A stretch of DNA of 64,000 bases from Karalla daura (GCA_029224185.1 CM055192.1:1849001-1913000); one strand, 5' to 3'; counted from the stretch's first letter, positions 12,076-26,701 are shown. Notes: generated by a model not told the origin, from the sequence alone. Numbers and translations: made by a program.

Positions 12076-14385
12076 TCACAAGTCGCACGGGTTTCTGGCC
12101 TGCCCCGCATGAGAGAGCACCAATGTTCCTACAAAACTGGAAAAAAGAATTTGTCTGCTGCTCAGGGTGTGGCTGGGAGCAGCGTGAAAAGAGTGAAACG
12201 AGAGCTGATTTTTAAGCGATCCCGCATGTCGCACGGGGCTATGAAGAGATTGGACATGCCCAATGCTGAGGGGGCCCTTTCCCACTCTGCGAGTCTCCCA
12301 GGGCCTGTGCCATCTGCTGGGGTGCATTGAAGCTGGACGCCTCATCACTTTGTATGACCATGTGAGCAGAGGAGACATTGGAGCAGGTACCTGAGCACAT
12401 GGTTGTCGAGAAATGGTGCTGCAGAAAAACCATACAACCTATCAGCGTGCAACTCGCTACACAAACACACCACCAGATTCTTCAATTTTTGAAATGAAAA
12501 TGAAGTTTCAAAGTCAAAGTATGGCAACGTTGCGAATGTTTGTTTGTGGAGTTCTGTTTTTCCCATTCATTCTTATGGGAAAAAGCCAAATTGGCCAAGT
12601 GAGAAACATTTGGCTCTATGAAGACTGCGCTTTCACCAATCTGGAATACGAGCTCACTGTCACGCCGTAGGGGATAGTCTCCAGAATGCCATGACGCGAT
12701 CTGGTGTGTGTACCATGAAAACTGTGGCCACAGTCGCGAGGAGAAGTGCAACGTTTAACATTGATGGCAGCGGTGGGAAAATGAATTGGGGCTTAAGGAG
12801 GGAAAAGGCTGCACTGGGCCTACGATGATGCTCGTCGTTTAAATTTCACAAGGCGCACGGGTTTCTGGCCTGCCCCGCATGAGAGAGCACCAATGTTCCT
12901 ACAAAACTGGAAAAAAGAATTTGTCTGCTGCTCAGGGTGTGGCTGGGAGCAGCGTGAAAAGAGTGAAACGAGAGCTGATTTTTAAGCGATCCCGCATGTC
13001 GCACGGGGCTATGAAGAGATTGGACATGCCCAATGCTGAGGGGGCCCTATCCCACTCTGCGAGTCTCCCAGGGCCTGTGCCATCTGCTGGGGTGCATTGA
13101 AGCTGGACGCCTCATCACTTTGTATGACCATGTGAGCAGAGGAGACATTGGAGCAGGTACCTGAGCACATGGTTGTCGAGAAATGGTGCTGCTGAAAAAC
13201 CATACAACCTATCAGCGTGCAACTCGCTACACAAACACACCACAAGATTCTTCAATTTTTGAAATGAAAATGAAGTTTCAAAGTCAAAGTATGGCAACGT
13301 TGCGAATGTTTGTTTATGGAGTTCTGTTTTTCCCATTCATTCTTATGGGAAAAAGCCAAATTGGCGAAATGATAAACATTTGGCTCTATGGAGACTGCGC
13401 TTTCACCTATCTGGAATATGAGCTCACTGTCACGCCGTAGGGGATAGTCTCCAGAACACCATGACGCGATTTGGTGTGTGTACCATGAAAAAAGTGGCCA
13501 CAGTCGCGAGGAGAAGTGTAAGGTTTAACATTGATGTCAGCTGTTGGAAATTGAATGGGGGCTTAAGGAGGGAAAAGGCTGCACTGGGCCAACGATGATG
13601 GTCTTCGTTTAAATTTCACAAGGCGCACGGGTTTATTGCCTACCCCGCATGAGAGAGCACCAATGTTCCTACAAAACTGGAAAAAATAATTTGTCTGCTG
13701 CGTAGGGTGTGGCTGGGAGCAGCGTGAAAAGAGTGAAACGAGAGCTGATTTTTAAGCGATCCCGCATGTCGCACGGGGCTATGAAGAGATTGGACATGCC
13801 CAATGCTGAGGGGGCCCTTTCCCACTCTGCGAGTCTCCCAGGGCCTGTGCCATCTGCTGGGGTGCATTGAAGCTGGACGCCTCATCACTTTGTATGACCA
13901 TGTGAGCAGAGGAGACATTGGAGCAGGTACCTGAGCACATGGTTGTCGAGAAATGGTGCTGCTGAAAAACCATACAACCTATCAGCGTGAAACTCGCTAC
14001 ACAAACACACCACCAGATTCTTCAATTTTTGAAATGAAAATGAAGTTTCAAAGTCAAAGTATGGCAACGTTGCGAATGTTTGTTTGTGGAGTTCTTTTTT
14101 TCCCATTCATTCTTATGGGAAAAAGCCAAAATGGCGAAGTGATAAACATTTGGCTCTATGGAGACTGCGCTTTCACCTATCTGGAATATGAGCTCACTGT
14201 CACGCCGTAGGGGATAGTCTCCAGAACACCATGACGCGATTTGGTGTGTGTACCATGAAAAAAGTGGCCACAGTCGCGAGGAGAAGTGTAAGGTTTAACA
14301 TTGATGTCAGCTGTTGGAAATTGAATGGGGGCTTAAGGAGGGAAAAGGCTGCACTGGGCCTACGATGATGCTCATCGTTTAAATT
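12076..14385 (+). repeat. Three monomers mixing subfamily A and B variants
   Basis: The three 770-bp units starting 12076, 12846 and 13616 combine features of both sides of the gap. CACCACCAG appears near 12470 and 14010, GGCGAAATGATAAAC near 13363, GGCGAAGTGATAAAC near 14133, CATGAAAAAAGTGG near 13484 and 14254, and GATGTCAGCTGTTGG near 13532 and 14302. The first two units share CTGCTCAGGGTG and a GAGTGAAACG variant at a 770-bp offset. Subfamily A is therefore not confined to the left of the gap. Confidence 0.75.
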
Positions 14386-15926
14386 TCACAAGGCGCACGG
14401 GTTTATTGCCTACCTCGCATGAGAGAGCACCAATGTTCCTACAAAACTGGAAAAAATAATTTGTCTGCTGCGTAGGGTGTGGCTGGGAGCAGCGTGAAAA
14501 GAGCGAAACGAGAGCTGATTTTTAAGCGATCCCGCATGTCGCACGGGGCTATGAAGAGATTGGACATGCCCAATGCTGAGGGGGCCCTTTCCTACTCTGC
14601 GAGTCTCCCAGGGCCTGTGCCATCTGCTGGGGTGCATTGAAGCTGGACGCCTCATCACTTTGTATGACCATGTGAGCAGAGGAGACATTGGAGCAGGTAC
14701 CTGAGCACATGGTTGTCGAGAAATGGTGCTGCTGAAAAACCATACAACCTATCAGCGTGCAACTCGCTACACAAACACATCACAAGATTCTTCAATTTTT
14801 GAAATGAAAATGAAGTTTCAAAGTCAAAGTATGGCAACGTTGCGAATGTTTGTTTGTGGAGTTCTGTTTTTCCCATTCATTTTTTTGGGAAAAAGCCTAA
14901 TTGGCCAAGTGAGAAACATTTGGCTCTATGGAGACTGCGCTTTCACCTATCTGGAATACGAGCTCACTGTCACTCCGTAGGGGAGAGTCTCCAGAATGCC
15001 ATGACGCGATTTGGTGTGTGTACCATGAAAACTGTGGCCACAGTCGCGAGGAGAAGTGTAACGTTTAACATTGATGTCAGCAGTTGGAAATTGAATGGGG
15101 GCTTAAGGAGGGAAAAGGCTGCACTGGGCCTACGATGATGCTCGTCGTTTAAATTTCACATGGCGCACGGGTTTATGGCCTGCCCCGCATGAGAGAGCAC
15201 CAATGTTCCTACAAAACTTGAAAAAAGAATTTGTCTGCTGCGTAGGGTGTGGCTGGGAGCAGCGTGAAAAGAGCGAAACGAGAGCTGATTTTTAAGCGAT
15301 CCCGCATGTCGCACGGGGCTATGAAGAGATTGGACATGCCCAATGCTGAGGGGGCCCTTTCCCACTCTGCGAGTCTCCCAGGGCCTGTGCCATCTGCTGG
15401 GGTGCATTGAAGCTGGACGCCTCATCACTTTGTATGACCATGTGAGCAGAGGAGACATTGGAGCAGGTACCTGAGCACATGGTTGTCGAGAAATGGTGCT
15501 GCTGAAAAACCATACAACCTATCAGCGTGCAACTCGCTACACAAACACACCACAAGATTCTTCAATTTTTGAAATGAAAATGAAGTTTCAAAGTCAAAGC
15601 ATGGCAACGGTGCGAATGTTTGTTTGTGGAGTTCTTTTTTTCCCATTCATTCTTATGGGAAAAAGCCAAATTGGCCAAGTGAGAAACATTTGGCTCTATG
15701 GAGACTGCGCTTTCACCTATCTGGAATACGTGCTCACTGTCACTCCGTAGGGGATAGTCTCCAGAATGCCATGACGCGATTTGGTGTGTGTACCATGAGA
15801 ACTGTGGCCACAGTCGCGAGGAGAAGTGCAACGTTTAACATTGATGGCAGTGGTGGGACAATGAATGGGGGCTTATGGAGAGAAAAGGCTGCACTGGGCC
15901 ATACGATGAGGCTCGTCGATTAAATT

Positions 15927-16688
15927 TCACAAGGCGCACGGGTTTCTGGCCTGCCCCGCATGAGAGAGCACCAATGTTCCTACAAAACTGGAAAAAATAA
16001 GTTGTCTGCTGCTTAGGGTGTGGCTGTCAGCAGCGTGAAAAGAACGAAACGAGAGCTGATTTTTAAGCGATCCTGCATGTCGGCCCGGTGCTAAGAAGAG
16101 GTTGGACATGCCCAATGCTGAGGGGGCCCTTTCCCACTCTGCGAGTCTCCCAGGGACTGTGCCATCTGCTGGGGTGCATTGAAGCTGGACGCCTCATCAC
16201 TTTGTATGATCATGTGAGCAGAGGAGACATTGGAGCAGGTACCTGAGCACATGGTTGTCGAGAAATGGTGCTGCTGAAAAACCATACAACCTATCAGCGT
16301 GCAACTCGCTACACAAACACACCACAAGATTCTTCAATTTTTGAAATGAAAATGAAGTTTCAAAGTCAAAGTATGGCAACGTTGTTTGTGGAGTTCTGTT
16401 TTTCCCATTCATTCTTATGGGAAAAAGCCAAATTGGCCAAGTGAGAAACATTTGGCTCTATGGAGACTGCGCTTTCACCTATCTGGAATACGAGCTCACT
16501 GTCACTCCGTAGGGGAGAGTCTCCAGAATGCCATGACGCGATTTGATGTGTGTACCATGAAAACTGTGGCCACAGTCGCGAGGAGAAGTGTAACGTTTAA
16601 CATTGATGGCAGTGGTGGGACAATGAATGGGGGCTTATGGAGAGAAAAGGCTGCACTGGGCCATACAATGAGGCTCGTCGTTTAAATT
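15927..16688 (+). repeat. Short 762-bp monomer (deletion at 16384/16385)
   Basis: Same 10-bp deletion, with the linked GATTTGATGTG variant. Confidence 0.9.
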
Positions 16689-17459
16689 TCACAAGGCGCA
16701 CGGGTTTCTGGCCTGCCCCGCATGAGAGAGCACCAATGTTCCTACAAAACTGGAAAAAAGAATTTGTCTGCTGCGTAGGGTGTGGATGGGAGCAGCGTGA
16801 AAAGAGCGAAACGAGAGCTGATTTTTAAGCGATCCCGCATGTCGCACGGGGCTATGAAGAGATTGGACATGCCCAATGCTGAGGGGGCCCTTTCCCACTC
16901 TGCGAGTCTCCCAGGGCCTGTGCCATCTGCTGGGGTGCATTGAAGCTGGACGCCTCATCACTTTGTATGACCATGTGAGCAGAGGAGACATTGGAGCAGG
17001 TACCTGAGCACATGGTTGTCGAGAAATGGTGCTGCTGAAAAACCATACAACCTATCAGCGTGCAACTCGCTACACAAACACACCACAAGATTCTTCAATT
17101 TTTTAAATGAAAATGAAGTTTCAAAGTCAAAGCATGGCAACGTTGCGAATGTTTGTTTGTGGAGTTCTTTTTTTCCCATTCATTCTTATGGGAAAAAGCC
17201 AAATTGGCCAAGTGAGAAACATTTGGCTCTATGGAGACAACGCTTTCACCAATCTGGAATACGAGCTCACTGTCACGCCGTAGGGGAGAGTCTCCAGAAT
17301 GCCCTGACACGATTTGGTGTGTGTACTATGAGAACTGTGGCCACAGTCGCGAGGAGAAGTGTAACGTTTAACATTGATGGCAGTGGTGGGACAATGAATG
17401 GGGGCTTATGGAGAGAAAAGGCTGCACTGGGCCATACGATGAGGCTCGTCGATTAAATT

Positions 17460-18220
17460 TCACAAGGCGCACGGGTTTCTGGCCTGCCCCGCATGAGAGA
17501 GCACCAATGTTCCTACAAAACTGGAAAAAAAATTTGTGTGCTGCTTAGGGTGTGGCTGGGAGCAGCGTGAAAAGAGCGAAACGAGAGCTGATTTTTAAGC
17601 GATCCCGCATGTCGGCCCGGTGCTATGAAGAGATTGGACATGCCCAATGCTGAGGGGGCCCTTTCCCACTCTGCGAGTCTCCCAGGGACTGTGCCATCTG
17701 CTGGGGTGCATTGAAGCTGGACGCCTCATCACTTTGTATGATCATGTGAGCAGAGGAGACATTGGAGCAGGTACCTGAGCACATGGTTGTCGAGAAATGG
17801 TGCTGCTGAAAAACCATACAACCTATCAGCGTGCAACTCGCTACACAAACACACCACAAGATTCTTCAATTTTTGAAATGAAAATGAAGTTTCAAAGTCA
17901 AAGTATGGCAACGTTGTTTGTGGAGTTCTGTTTTTCCCATTCATTCTTATGGGAAAAAGCCAAATTGGCCAAGTGAGAAACATTTGGCTCTATGGAGACA
18001 ACGCTTTCACCAATCTGGAATACGAGCTCACTGTCACGCCGTAGGGGAGAGTCTCCAGAATGCCCTGACACGATTTGGTGTGTGTACTATGAGAACTGTG
18101 GCCACAGTCGCGAGGAGAAGTGTAACGTTTAACATTGATGGCAGTGGTGGGACAATGAATGGGGGCTTATGGAGAGAAAAGGCTGCACTGGGCCATACGA
18201 TGAGGCTCGTCGTTTAAATT
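17460..18220 (+). repeat. Short 761-bp monomer (deletion at 17916/17917)
   Basis: Same deletion, but the downstream part is the GAGACAACGCTTTC / GATTTGGTGTG type. This is the one carrier where the usual linkage is broken, so it is probably a recombinant. Confidence 0.9.
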
Positions 18221-19765
18221 TCACAAGGCGCACGGGTTTCTGGCTTGCCCCGCATGAGAGAGCACCAATGTTCCTACAAAACTGGAAAAAATGATTTGTC
18301 TGCTGCTTTCGGTGTGGCTGTCAGCAGCGTGAAAAGAGCGAAACGAGAGCTGATTTTTAAGCGATCCTGCATGTCGGCCCGGTGCTAAGAAGAGGTTGGA
18401 CATGCCCAATGCTGAGGGGGCCCTTTCCCACTCTGCGAGTCTCCCAGGGACTGTGCCATCTGCTGGGGTGCATTGAAGCTGGACGCCTCATCACTTTCTA
18501 TGACCATGTGAGCAGAGGAGACATTGGAGCAGGTACCTGAGCACATGGTTGTCGAGAAATGGTGCTGCTGAAAAACCATACAACCTATCAGCGTGCAACT
18601 CGCTACACAAACACACCACAAGATTCTTCTATTTTTGAAATGAAAATGAAGTTTCAAAGTCAAAGTATGGCAACGTTGCGAATGTTTGTTTGTGGAGTTC
18701 TGTTTTTCCCATTCATTTTTTTGGGAAAAAGCCTAATTGGCCAAGTGATAAACATTTGGCTCTATGGAGAGTGCGCTTTCACCTATCTGGAATACGAGCT
18801 AACTCTCACACCGTATGGGATAGTTTCAAGAACACCATGACGCGATTTGGTGTGTGTACCATGAAAACTGTGGCCACAGTCGCGAGGAGAAGTGTAACGT
18901 TTAACATTGATGGCAGTGGTGGGACAATGAATGGGGGCTTATGGAGGGAAAAGGCTGCACTGGGCCTACGATGATGCTCGTCGTTTAAATTTCACAAGGC
19001 GCACGGGTTTATGGCCTGCCCCGGATGAGAGAGCACCAATGTTCCTACAAAACTGGAAAAAATATTTTGTGTTTGCTGCTTAGGGTGTGGCTGAGAGCAG
19101 CGTGAAAAGAGCGAAACGAGAGCTGATTTTTAAGCGATCCCGCATGTCGGCCCGGTGCTATGAAGAGATTGGACATGCCCAATGCTGAGGGGGCCCTTTC
19201 CCACTCTGCGAGTCTCCCAGGGCCTGTGCCATCTGCTGGGGTGCTTTGAAGCTGGACGCCTCATCACTTTGTATGACCATGTGAGCAGAGGAGACATTGG
19301 AGCAGGTACCTGAGCACATGGTTGTCGAGAAATGGTGCTGCTGAAAAACCATACAACCAATCAGCGTGCAACTCGCTACACAAACACATCACAAGATTCT
19401 TCAATTTTTGAAATGAAAATGAAGTTTCAAAGTCAAAGCATGGCAACGTTGCCAATGCTTGTTTGTGGAGTTCTGTTTTCCCCATTCATTATTATGGGAA
19501 AAAGCCAAATTGGCAAAGTGATAAACATTTGGCTCTATGGAGACAACGCTTTCACCAATCTGGAATACGAGCTAACTGTCACGCCGTAGGGGAGAGTCTC
19601 CAGAATGCCCTGACACGATTTGGTGTGTGTAGTATGAGAACTGTGGCCACAGTCGCGAGGAGAAGTGTAGCGCTTAACATTGATGGCAGTGTTGGGACAA
19701 TGAATGGGGGCTTATGGAGAGAAAAGGCTGCACTGGGCCATACGATGAGGCTCGTCGTTTAAATT

Positions 19766-20527
19766 TCACAAGGCGCACGGGTTTCTGGCCTGCCCCGCAT
19801 GAGAGAGCACCAATGTTCCTACAAAACTGGAAAAGATAAGTTGTCTGCTGCTTAGGGTGTGGCTGGGAGCAGCGTGAAAAGAGCGAAACGAGAGCTGATT
19901 TTTAAGCGATCCCGCATGTCGGCCCGGTGCTATGAAGAGATTGGACATGCCCAATGCTGAGGGGGCCCTTTCCCACTCTGCGAGTCTCCCAGGGACTGTG
20001 CCATCTGCTGGGGTGCATTGAAGCTGGACGCCTCATCACTTTGTATGACCATGTGAGCAGAGGAGACATTGGAGCAGGTACCTGAGCACATGGTTGTCGA
20101 GAAATGGTGCTGCTGAAAAACCATACAACCTATCAGCGAGCAACTCGCTACACAAACACACCACAAGATTCTTCAACTTTTGAAATGAAAATGAAGTTTC
20201 AAAGTCAAAGTATGGCAACGTTGTTTGTGGAGTTCTGTTTTTCCCATTCATTCTTATGGGAAAAAGCCAAATTGGCCAAGTGAGAAACATTTGGCTCTAT
20301 GGAGACTGCGCTTTCACCTATCTGGAATACGAGCTCACTGTCACTCCGTAGGGGAGAGTCTCCAGAATGCCATGACGCGATTTGATGTGTGTACCATGAA
20401 AACTGTGGCCACAGTCGCGAGGAGAAGTGTAACGTTTAACATTGATGGCAGTGGTGGGACAATGAATGGGGGCTTATGAAGAGAAAAGGCTGCACTGGGC
20501 CATACGATGAGGCTCGTCGTTTAAATT
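19766..20527 (+). repeat. Short 762-bp monomer (deletion at 20223/20224)
   Basis: Same deletion, with CAGCGAGCAACTC and CAACTTTTG upstream and GATTTGATGTG downstream; also GCTTATGAAGAG at its end. Confidence 0.9.
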
Positions 20528-21811
20528 TCACAAGGCGCACGGGTTTCTGGCCTGCCCCGCATGAGAGAGCACCAATGTTCCTACAAAACTGGAAAAAAGA
20601 ATTTGTCTGCTGCGTAGGGTGTGGCTGGGAGCAGCGTGAAAAGAGCGAAACGAGAGCTGATTTTTAAGCGATCCCGCATGTCGCACGGGGCTATGAAGAG
20701 ATTGGACATGCCCAATGCTGAGGGGGCCCTTTCCCACTCTGCAAGTCTCCCAGGGACTGTGCCATCTGCTGGGGTGCATTGAAGCTGGACGCCTCATCAC
20801 TTTCTATGACCATGTGAGCAGAGGAGACATTGGAGCAGGTACCTGAGCACATGGTCGTCGAGAAATGGTGCTGCTGAAAAACCATACAACCTATCAGCGA
20901 GCAACTCGCTACACAAACACACCACAAGATTCTTCAACTTTTGAAATGAAAATGAAGTTTCAAAGTCAAAGTATGGCAACGTTGCGAATGTTTGTTTGTG
21001 GAGTTCTGTTTTTCCCATTCATTCTGATTGGGAAAAACCCAAATTGGCCAAGTGGGAAACATTTGGCTCTATGGAGACAACGCTTTCACCAATCTGGAAT
21101 ACGAGCTAACTGTCACGCCGTAGGGGAGAGTCTCGAGAATGCCCTGACACGATTGGGTGTGTGTACTATGAGAACTGTGGCCACAGTCGCGAGGAGAAGT
21201 GTAACGTTTAACATTGATGGCAGTGGTGGGACAATGAATGGGGGCTTATGGAGAGAAAAGGCTGCACTGGGCCATACGATGGGGCTCGTCGTTTAAATTT
21301 CACAAGGTGCACGGGTTTCTGGCCTGCCCCGCATGAGAGAGCACCAATGTTCCTACAAAACTGGAAAAAATAAGTTGTCTGCTGCTTAGGGTGTGGCTGG
21401 GAGCAGCGTGAAAAGAGCGAAACGAGAGCTGATTTTTAAGCGATCCCGCATGTCGCACGGGGCTATGAAGAGATTGGGCATGCCCAATGCTGAGGGGGCC
21501 CTTTCCCACTCTGCGAGTCTCCCAGGGCCTTTGCCATCTGCTGGGGTGCATTGAAGCTGGACGCCTCATCACTTTGTATTGCCATGTCAGCAGAGGAGAC
21601 AATGGAGCAGGTACCTGAGCACATGGTCGTCGAGAAGAGGTGCTGCTGAAAAACCATACAACCTATCAGCGTGCAACTTGCTACACAAACACACCACAAG
21701 ATTCTTCAATTTTTGAAATGAAAATGAAGTTTCAAAGTCAAAGCATGGCAAAGTTGCGAATGTTTGTTTGTGGAGTTCTGTTTTTCCCATTCATTATTAT
21801 GGGAAAGAGCC

Positions 21812-24800
21812 AAATTGGCCAAGTGATAAACATTTGGCTCTATGGAGACTGCGCTTTCACCTATCTGGAATATGAGCTCACTGTCACGCTGTAGGGTACA
21901 GTCTCCAGAACGCCCTGACACGATTTGGTGTGTGTACTATGAGAACTGTGGCCACAGTCGCGAGGAGAAGTGCAACGTTTAACATTGATGGCAGTGGTGG
22001 GACAATGAATGGGGGCTTATGGAGAGAAAAGGCTGCACTGGGCCATACGATGAGGCTCGTCGTTTAAATTTCACAAGGCGCACGGGTTTATGGCCTGCCC
22101 CGCATGAGAGAGCACCAATGTTCCTACAAAACTGGAAAAAAAGAATTTGTCTGCTGCTTAGGTTGTGGCTGGGAGCAGCGTGAAAAGAGCGAAACGAGAG
22201 CTGATTTTTAAGCGATCCCGCATGTCGCACGGGGCTATGAAGAGATTGGACATGCCCAATGCTGAGGGGGCCCTTTCCCACTCTGCGAGTCTCCCAGGGC
22301 CTGTGCCATCTGCTGGGGTGCATTGAAGCTGGACGCCTCATCACTTTGTATGAACATGTCAGCAGAGGAGACAATGGAGCAGGTACCTGAGCACATGGTC
22401 GTCGAGAAATGGTACTGCTGAAAAACCATACAACCTATCTGCGTGCAACTCGCTACACAAACACACCACAAGATTCTTCAAGTTTTGAAATGAAAATGAA
22501 GTTTCAAAGTCAAAGTATGGCAACGTTGCGAATGTTTGTTTGTGGAGTTCTGTTTTTCCCATTCATTCTGATTGGGAAAAACCCAAATTGGCCAAGTGAG
22601 AAACATTTGGCTCTATGGAGACTGCGCTTTCACCTATCTGGAATACGAGCTCACTGTCACGACGTAGGGGATAGTTTCCAGAACACCATGACGCGATTTG
22701 GTGTGTGTACCATGAAAACTGTGGCCACAGTCGCGAGGAGAAGTGCAACGTTTAACATTGATGGCAGTGGTGGGACAATGAATGGGGGCTTATGGAGAGA
22801 AAAGGCTGCACTGGGCCATACGATGAGGCTCGTCGTTTAAATTTCACAAGGCGCACGGGTTTCTGGCCTGCCCCGCATGAGAGAGCACCAATGTTCCTAC
22901 AAAACTGGAAAAAATGATTTGTCTGCTGCTTAGGGTGTGGCTGGGAGCAGCGTGAAAAGAGCGAAACGAGAGCTGATTTTTAAGCGATCCCGCATGTCGC
23001 ACGGGGCTATGAAGAGATTGGACATGCCCAATGCTGAGGGGGCCCTTTCCCACTCTGCGAGTTCTCCAAGGGACTGTGCCATCTGCTGGGGTGCATTGAA
23101 GCTGGACGTCTCATCACTTTGTATGACCATGTGAGCAGAGGAGACATTGGAGCAGGTACCTGAGCACATGGTTGTCGAGAAATGGTGCTGCTGAAAAACC
23201 ATGCAACCTATCAGCGTGCAACTCGCTACACAAACACACCACAAGATTCTTCAATTTTTTAAATGAAAATGAAGTTTCAAAGTCAAAGTATGGCAACGTT
23301 GCGAATGTTTGTTTGTGGAGTTCTGTTTTTCCCATTCATTCTTATGGGAAAAAGCCAAATTGGCCAAGTGAGAAACATTTGGCTCTATGGAGACTGCGCT
23401 TTCACCTATCTGGAATACAAGCTCACTGTCACTCCGTAGGGGAGAGTCTCCAGAATGCCATGACGCGATTTGGTGTGTGTACCATGAAAACTGTGGCCAC
23501 AGTCGCGAGGAGAAGTGTAACGTTTAACATTGATGTCAGCGGTTGGAAATTGAATGGGGGCTTAAGGAGGGAAAAGGCTGCACTGGGCCTACGATGATGC
23601 TCGTCGCTTAAATTTCACATGGCGCACGGGTTTATGGCCTGCCCCGCATGAGAGAGCACCAATGTTCCTACAAAACTGGAAAAAATAATTTCTCTGCTGC
23701 GTAGGGTGTGGCTGGGAGCAGCGTGAAAAGAGCGAAACGAGAGCTGATTTTTAAGCGATCCCGCATGTCGCACGGGGCTATGAAGAGATTGGACATGCCC
23801 AATGCTGAGGGGGCCCTTTCCCACTCTGCGAGTCTCCCAGGGCCTGTGCCATCTGCTGGGGTGCATTGAAGCTGGACGCCTCATCACTTTGTATGACCAT
23901 GTGAGCAGAGGAGACATTGGAGCAGGTACCTGAGCACATGGTTGTCGAGAAATGGTGCTGCAGAAAAACCATACAACCTATCAGCGTGCAACTCGCTACA
24001 CAAACACACCACAAGATTCTTCAATTTTTGAAATGAAAATGAAGTTTCAAAGTCAAAGCATGGCAACGTTGCGAATGTTTGTTTGTGGAGTTCTGTTTTT
24101 CCCATTCATTCTTATGGGAAAAAGCCAAATTGGCCAAGTGATAAACATTTGGCTCTATGGAGACTGCGCTTTCACCTATCTGGAATATGAGCTCACTGTC
24201 ACGCTGTAGGGTACAGTCTCCAGAACGCCCTGACACGATTTGGTGTGTGTACTATGAGAACTGTGGCCACAGTCGCGAGGAGAAGTGCAACGTTTAACAT
24301 TGATGGCAGTGGTGGGACAATGAATGGGGGCTTATGGAGAGAAAAGGCTGCACTGGGCCATACGATGAGGCTCGTCGTTTAAATTTCACAAGGCGCACGG
24401 GTTTATGGCCTGCCCCGCATGAGAGAGCACCAATGTTCCTACAAAACTGGAAAAAAAGAATTTGTCTGCTGCTTAGGTTGTGGCTGGGAGCAGCGTGAAA
24501 AGAGCGAAACGAGAGCTGATTTTTAAGCGATCCCGCATGTCGCACGGGGCTATGAAGAGATTGGACATGCCCAATGCTGAGGGGGCCCTTTCCCACTCTG
24601 CGAGTCTCCCAGGGCCTGTGCCATCTGCTGGGGTGCATTGAAGCTGGACGCCTCATCACTTTGTATGAACATGTCAGCAGAGGAGACAATGGAGCAGGTA
24701 CCTGAGCACATGGTCGTCGAGAAATGGTACTGCTGAAAAACCATACAACCTATCTGCGTGCAACTCGCTACACAAACACACCACAAGATTCTTCAAGTTT

Positions 24801-25939
24801 TGAAATGAAAATGAAGTTTCAAAGTCAAAGTATGGCAACGTTGCGAATGTTTGTTTGTGGAGTTCTGTTTTTCCCATTCATTCTGATTGGGAAAAACCCA
24901 AATTGGCCAAGTGAGAAACATTTGGCTCTATGGAGACTGCGCTTTCACCTATCTGGAATACGAGCTCACTGTCACGACGTAGGGGATAGTTTCCAGAACA
25001 CCATGACGCGATTTGGTGTGTGTACCATGAAAACTGTGGCCACAGTCGCGAGGAGAAGTGCAACGTTTAACATTGATGGCAGTGGTGGGACAATGAATGG
25101 GGGCTTATGGAGAGAAAAGGCTGCACTGGGCCATACGATGAGGCTCGTCGTTTAAATTTCACAAGGCGCACGGGTTTCTGGCCTGCCCCGCATGAGAGAG
25201 CACCAATGTTCCTACAAAACTGGAAAAAATGATTTGTCTGCTGCTTAGGGTGTGGCTGGGAGCAGCGTGAAAAGAGCGAAACGAGAGCTGATTTTTAAGC
25301 GATCCCGCATGTCGCACGGGGCTATGAAGAGATTGGACATGCCCAATGCTGAGGGGGCCCTTTCCCACTCTGCGAGTTCTCCAAGGGACTGTGCCATCTG
25401 CTGGGGTGCATTGAAGCTGGACGTCTCATCACTTTGTATGACCATGTGAGCAGAGGAGACATTGGAGCAGGTACCTGAGCACATGGTTGTCGAGAAATGG
25501 TGCTGCTGAAAAACCATGCAACCTATCAGCGTGCAACTCGCTACACAAACACACCACAAGATTCTTCAATTTTTTAAATGAAAATGAAGTTTCAAAGTCA
25601 AAGTATGGCAACGTTGCGAATGTTTGTTTGTGGAGTTCTGTTTTTCCCATTCATTCTTATGGGAAAAAGCCAAATTGGCCAAGTGAGAAACATTTGGCTC
25701 TATGGAGACTGCGCTTTCACCTATCTGGAATACAAGCTCACTGTCACTCCGTAGGGGAGAGTCTCCAGAATGCCATGACGCGATTTGGTGTGTGTACCAT
25801 GAAAACTGTGGCCACAGTCGCGAGGAGAAGTGTAACGTTTAACATTGATGTCAGCGGTTGGAAATTGAATGGGGGCTTAAGGAGGGAAAAGGCTGCACTG
25901 GGCCTACGATGATGCTCGTCGCTTAAATTTCACATGGCG
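21812..25939 (+). repeat. Duplicated three-unit block (2315-bp offset)
   Basis: About 1.8 kb from roughly 21812 to 23624 matches roughly 24127 to 25939 with no difference that I noticed. Shared private variants include GGGTACAGTCTCC, AAAAAAAGAATTTG followed by TTAGGTTGTGG, TATGAACATGTCAGC, GAAATGGTACTGC, CTATCTGCGTGC, TTCAAGTTTTG, CTGATTGGGAAAAACCC, GCGAGTTCTCCAAGGG and GACGTCTCATC. Identity ends on the left at TTATTATGGGAAAGAGC against TTCTTATGGGAAAAAGC and on the right at GCACGGG against GCATGGG. Confidence 0.85.
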
Positions 25940-26701
25940 CATGGGTTTATGGCCTGCCCCGCATGAGAGAGCACCAATGTTCCTACAAAACTGGAAAAAA
26001 TAATTTGTCTGCTGCTTTCGGTGTGGCTGTCAGCAGCGTGAAAAGAGCGAAACGAGAGCTGATTTTTAAGCGATCCTGCATGTCGGCCCGGTGCTAAGAA
26101 GAGGTTGGACATGCCCAATGCTGAGGGGGCCCTTTCCCACTCTGCGAGTCTCCCAGGGACTGTGCCATCTGCTGGGGTGCATTGAAGCTGGACGCCTCAT
26201 CACTTTGTATGATCATGTGAGCAGAGGAGACATTGGAGCAGGTACCTGAGCACATGGTTGTCGAGAAATGGTGCTGCTGAAAAACCATACAACCTATCAG
26301 CGTGCAACTCGCTACACAAACACACCACAAGATTCTTCAATTTTTGAAATGAAAATGAAGTTTCAAAGTCAAAGTATGGCAACGTTGCGAATGTTTGTTT
26401 GTGGAGTTCTTTTTTTCCCATTCATTTTTTTGGGAAAAAGCCTAATTGGCCAAGTGAGAAACATTTGGCTCTATGGAGACTGCGCTTTCACCTATCTGGA
26501 ATACGAGCTAACTCTCACACCGTAGGGGATAGTTTCAAGAACACCATGACGCGATTTGGTGTGTGTACCATGAGAACTGTGGCCACAGTCGCGAGGAGAA
26601 GTGGAACGTTTAACATTGATGTCAGCGGTTGGAAATTGAATGGGGGCTTAAGGAGGGAAAAGGCTGCACTGGGCCATACGATGATGCTCGTCGTTTAAAT
26701 T

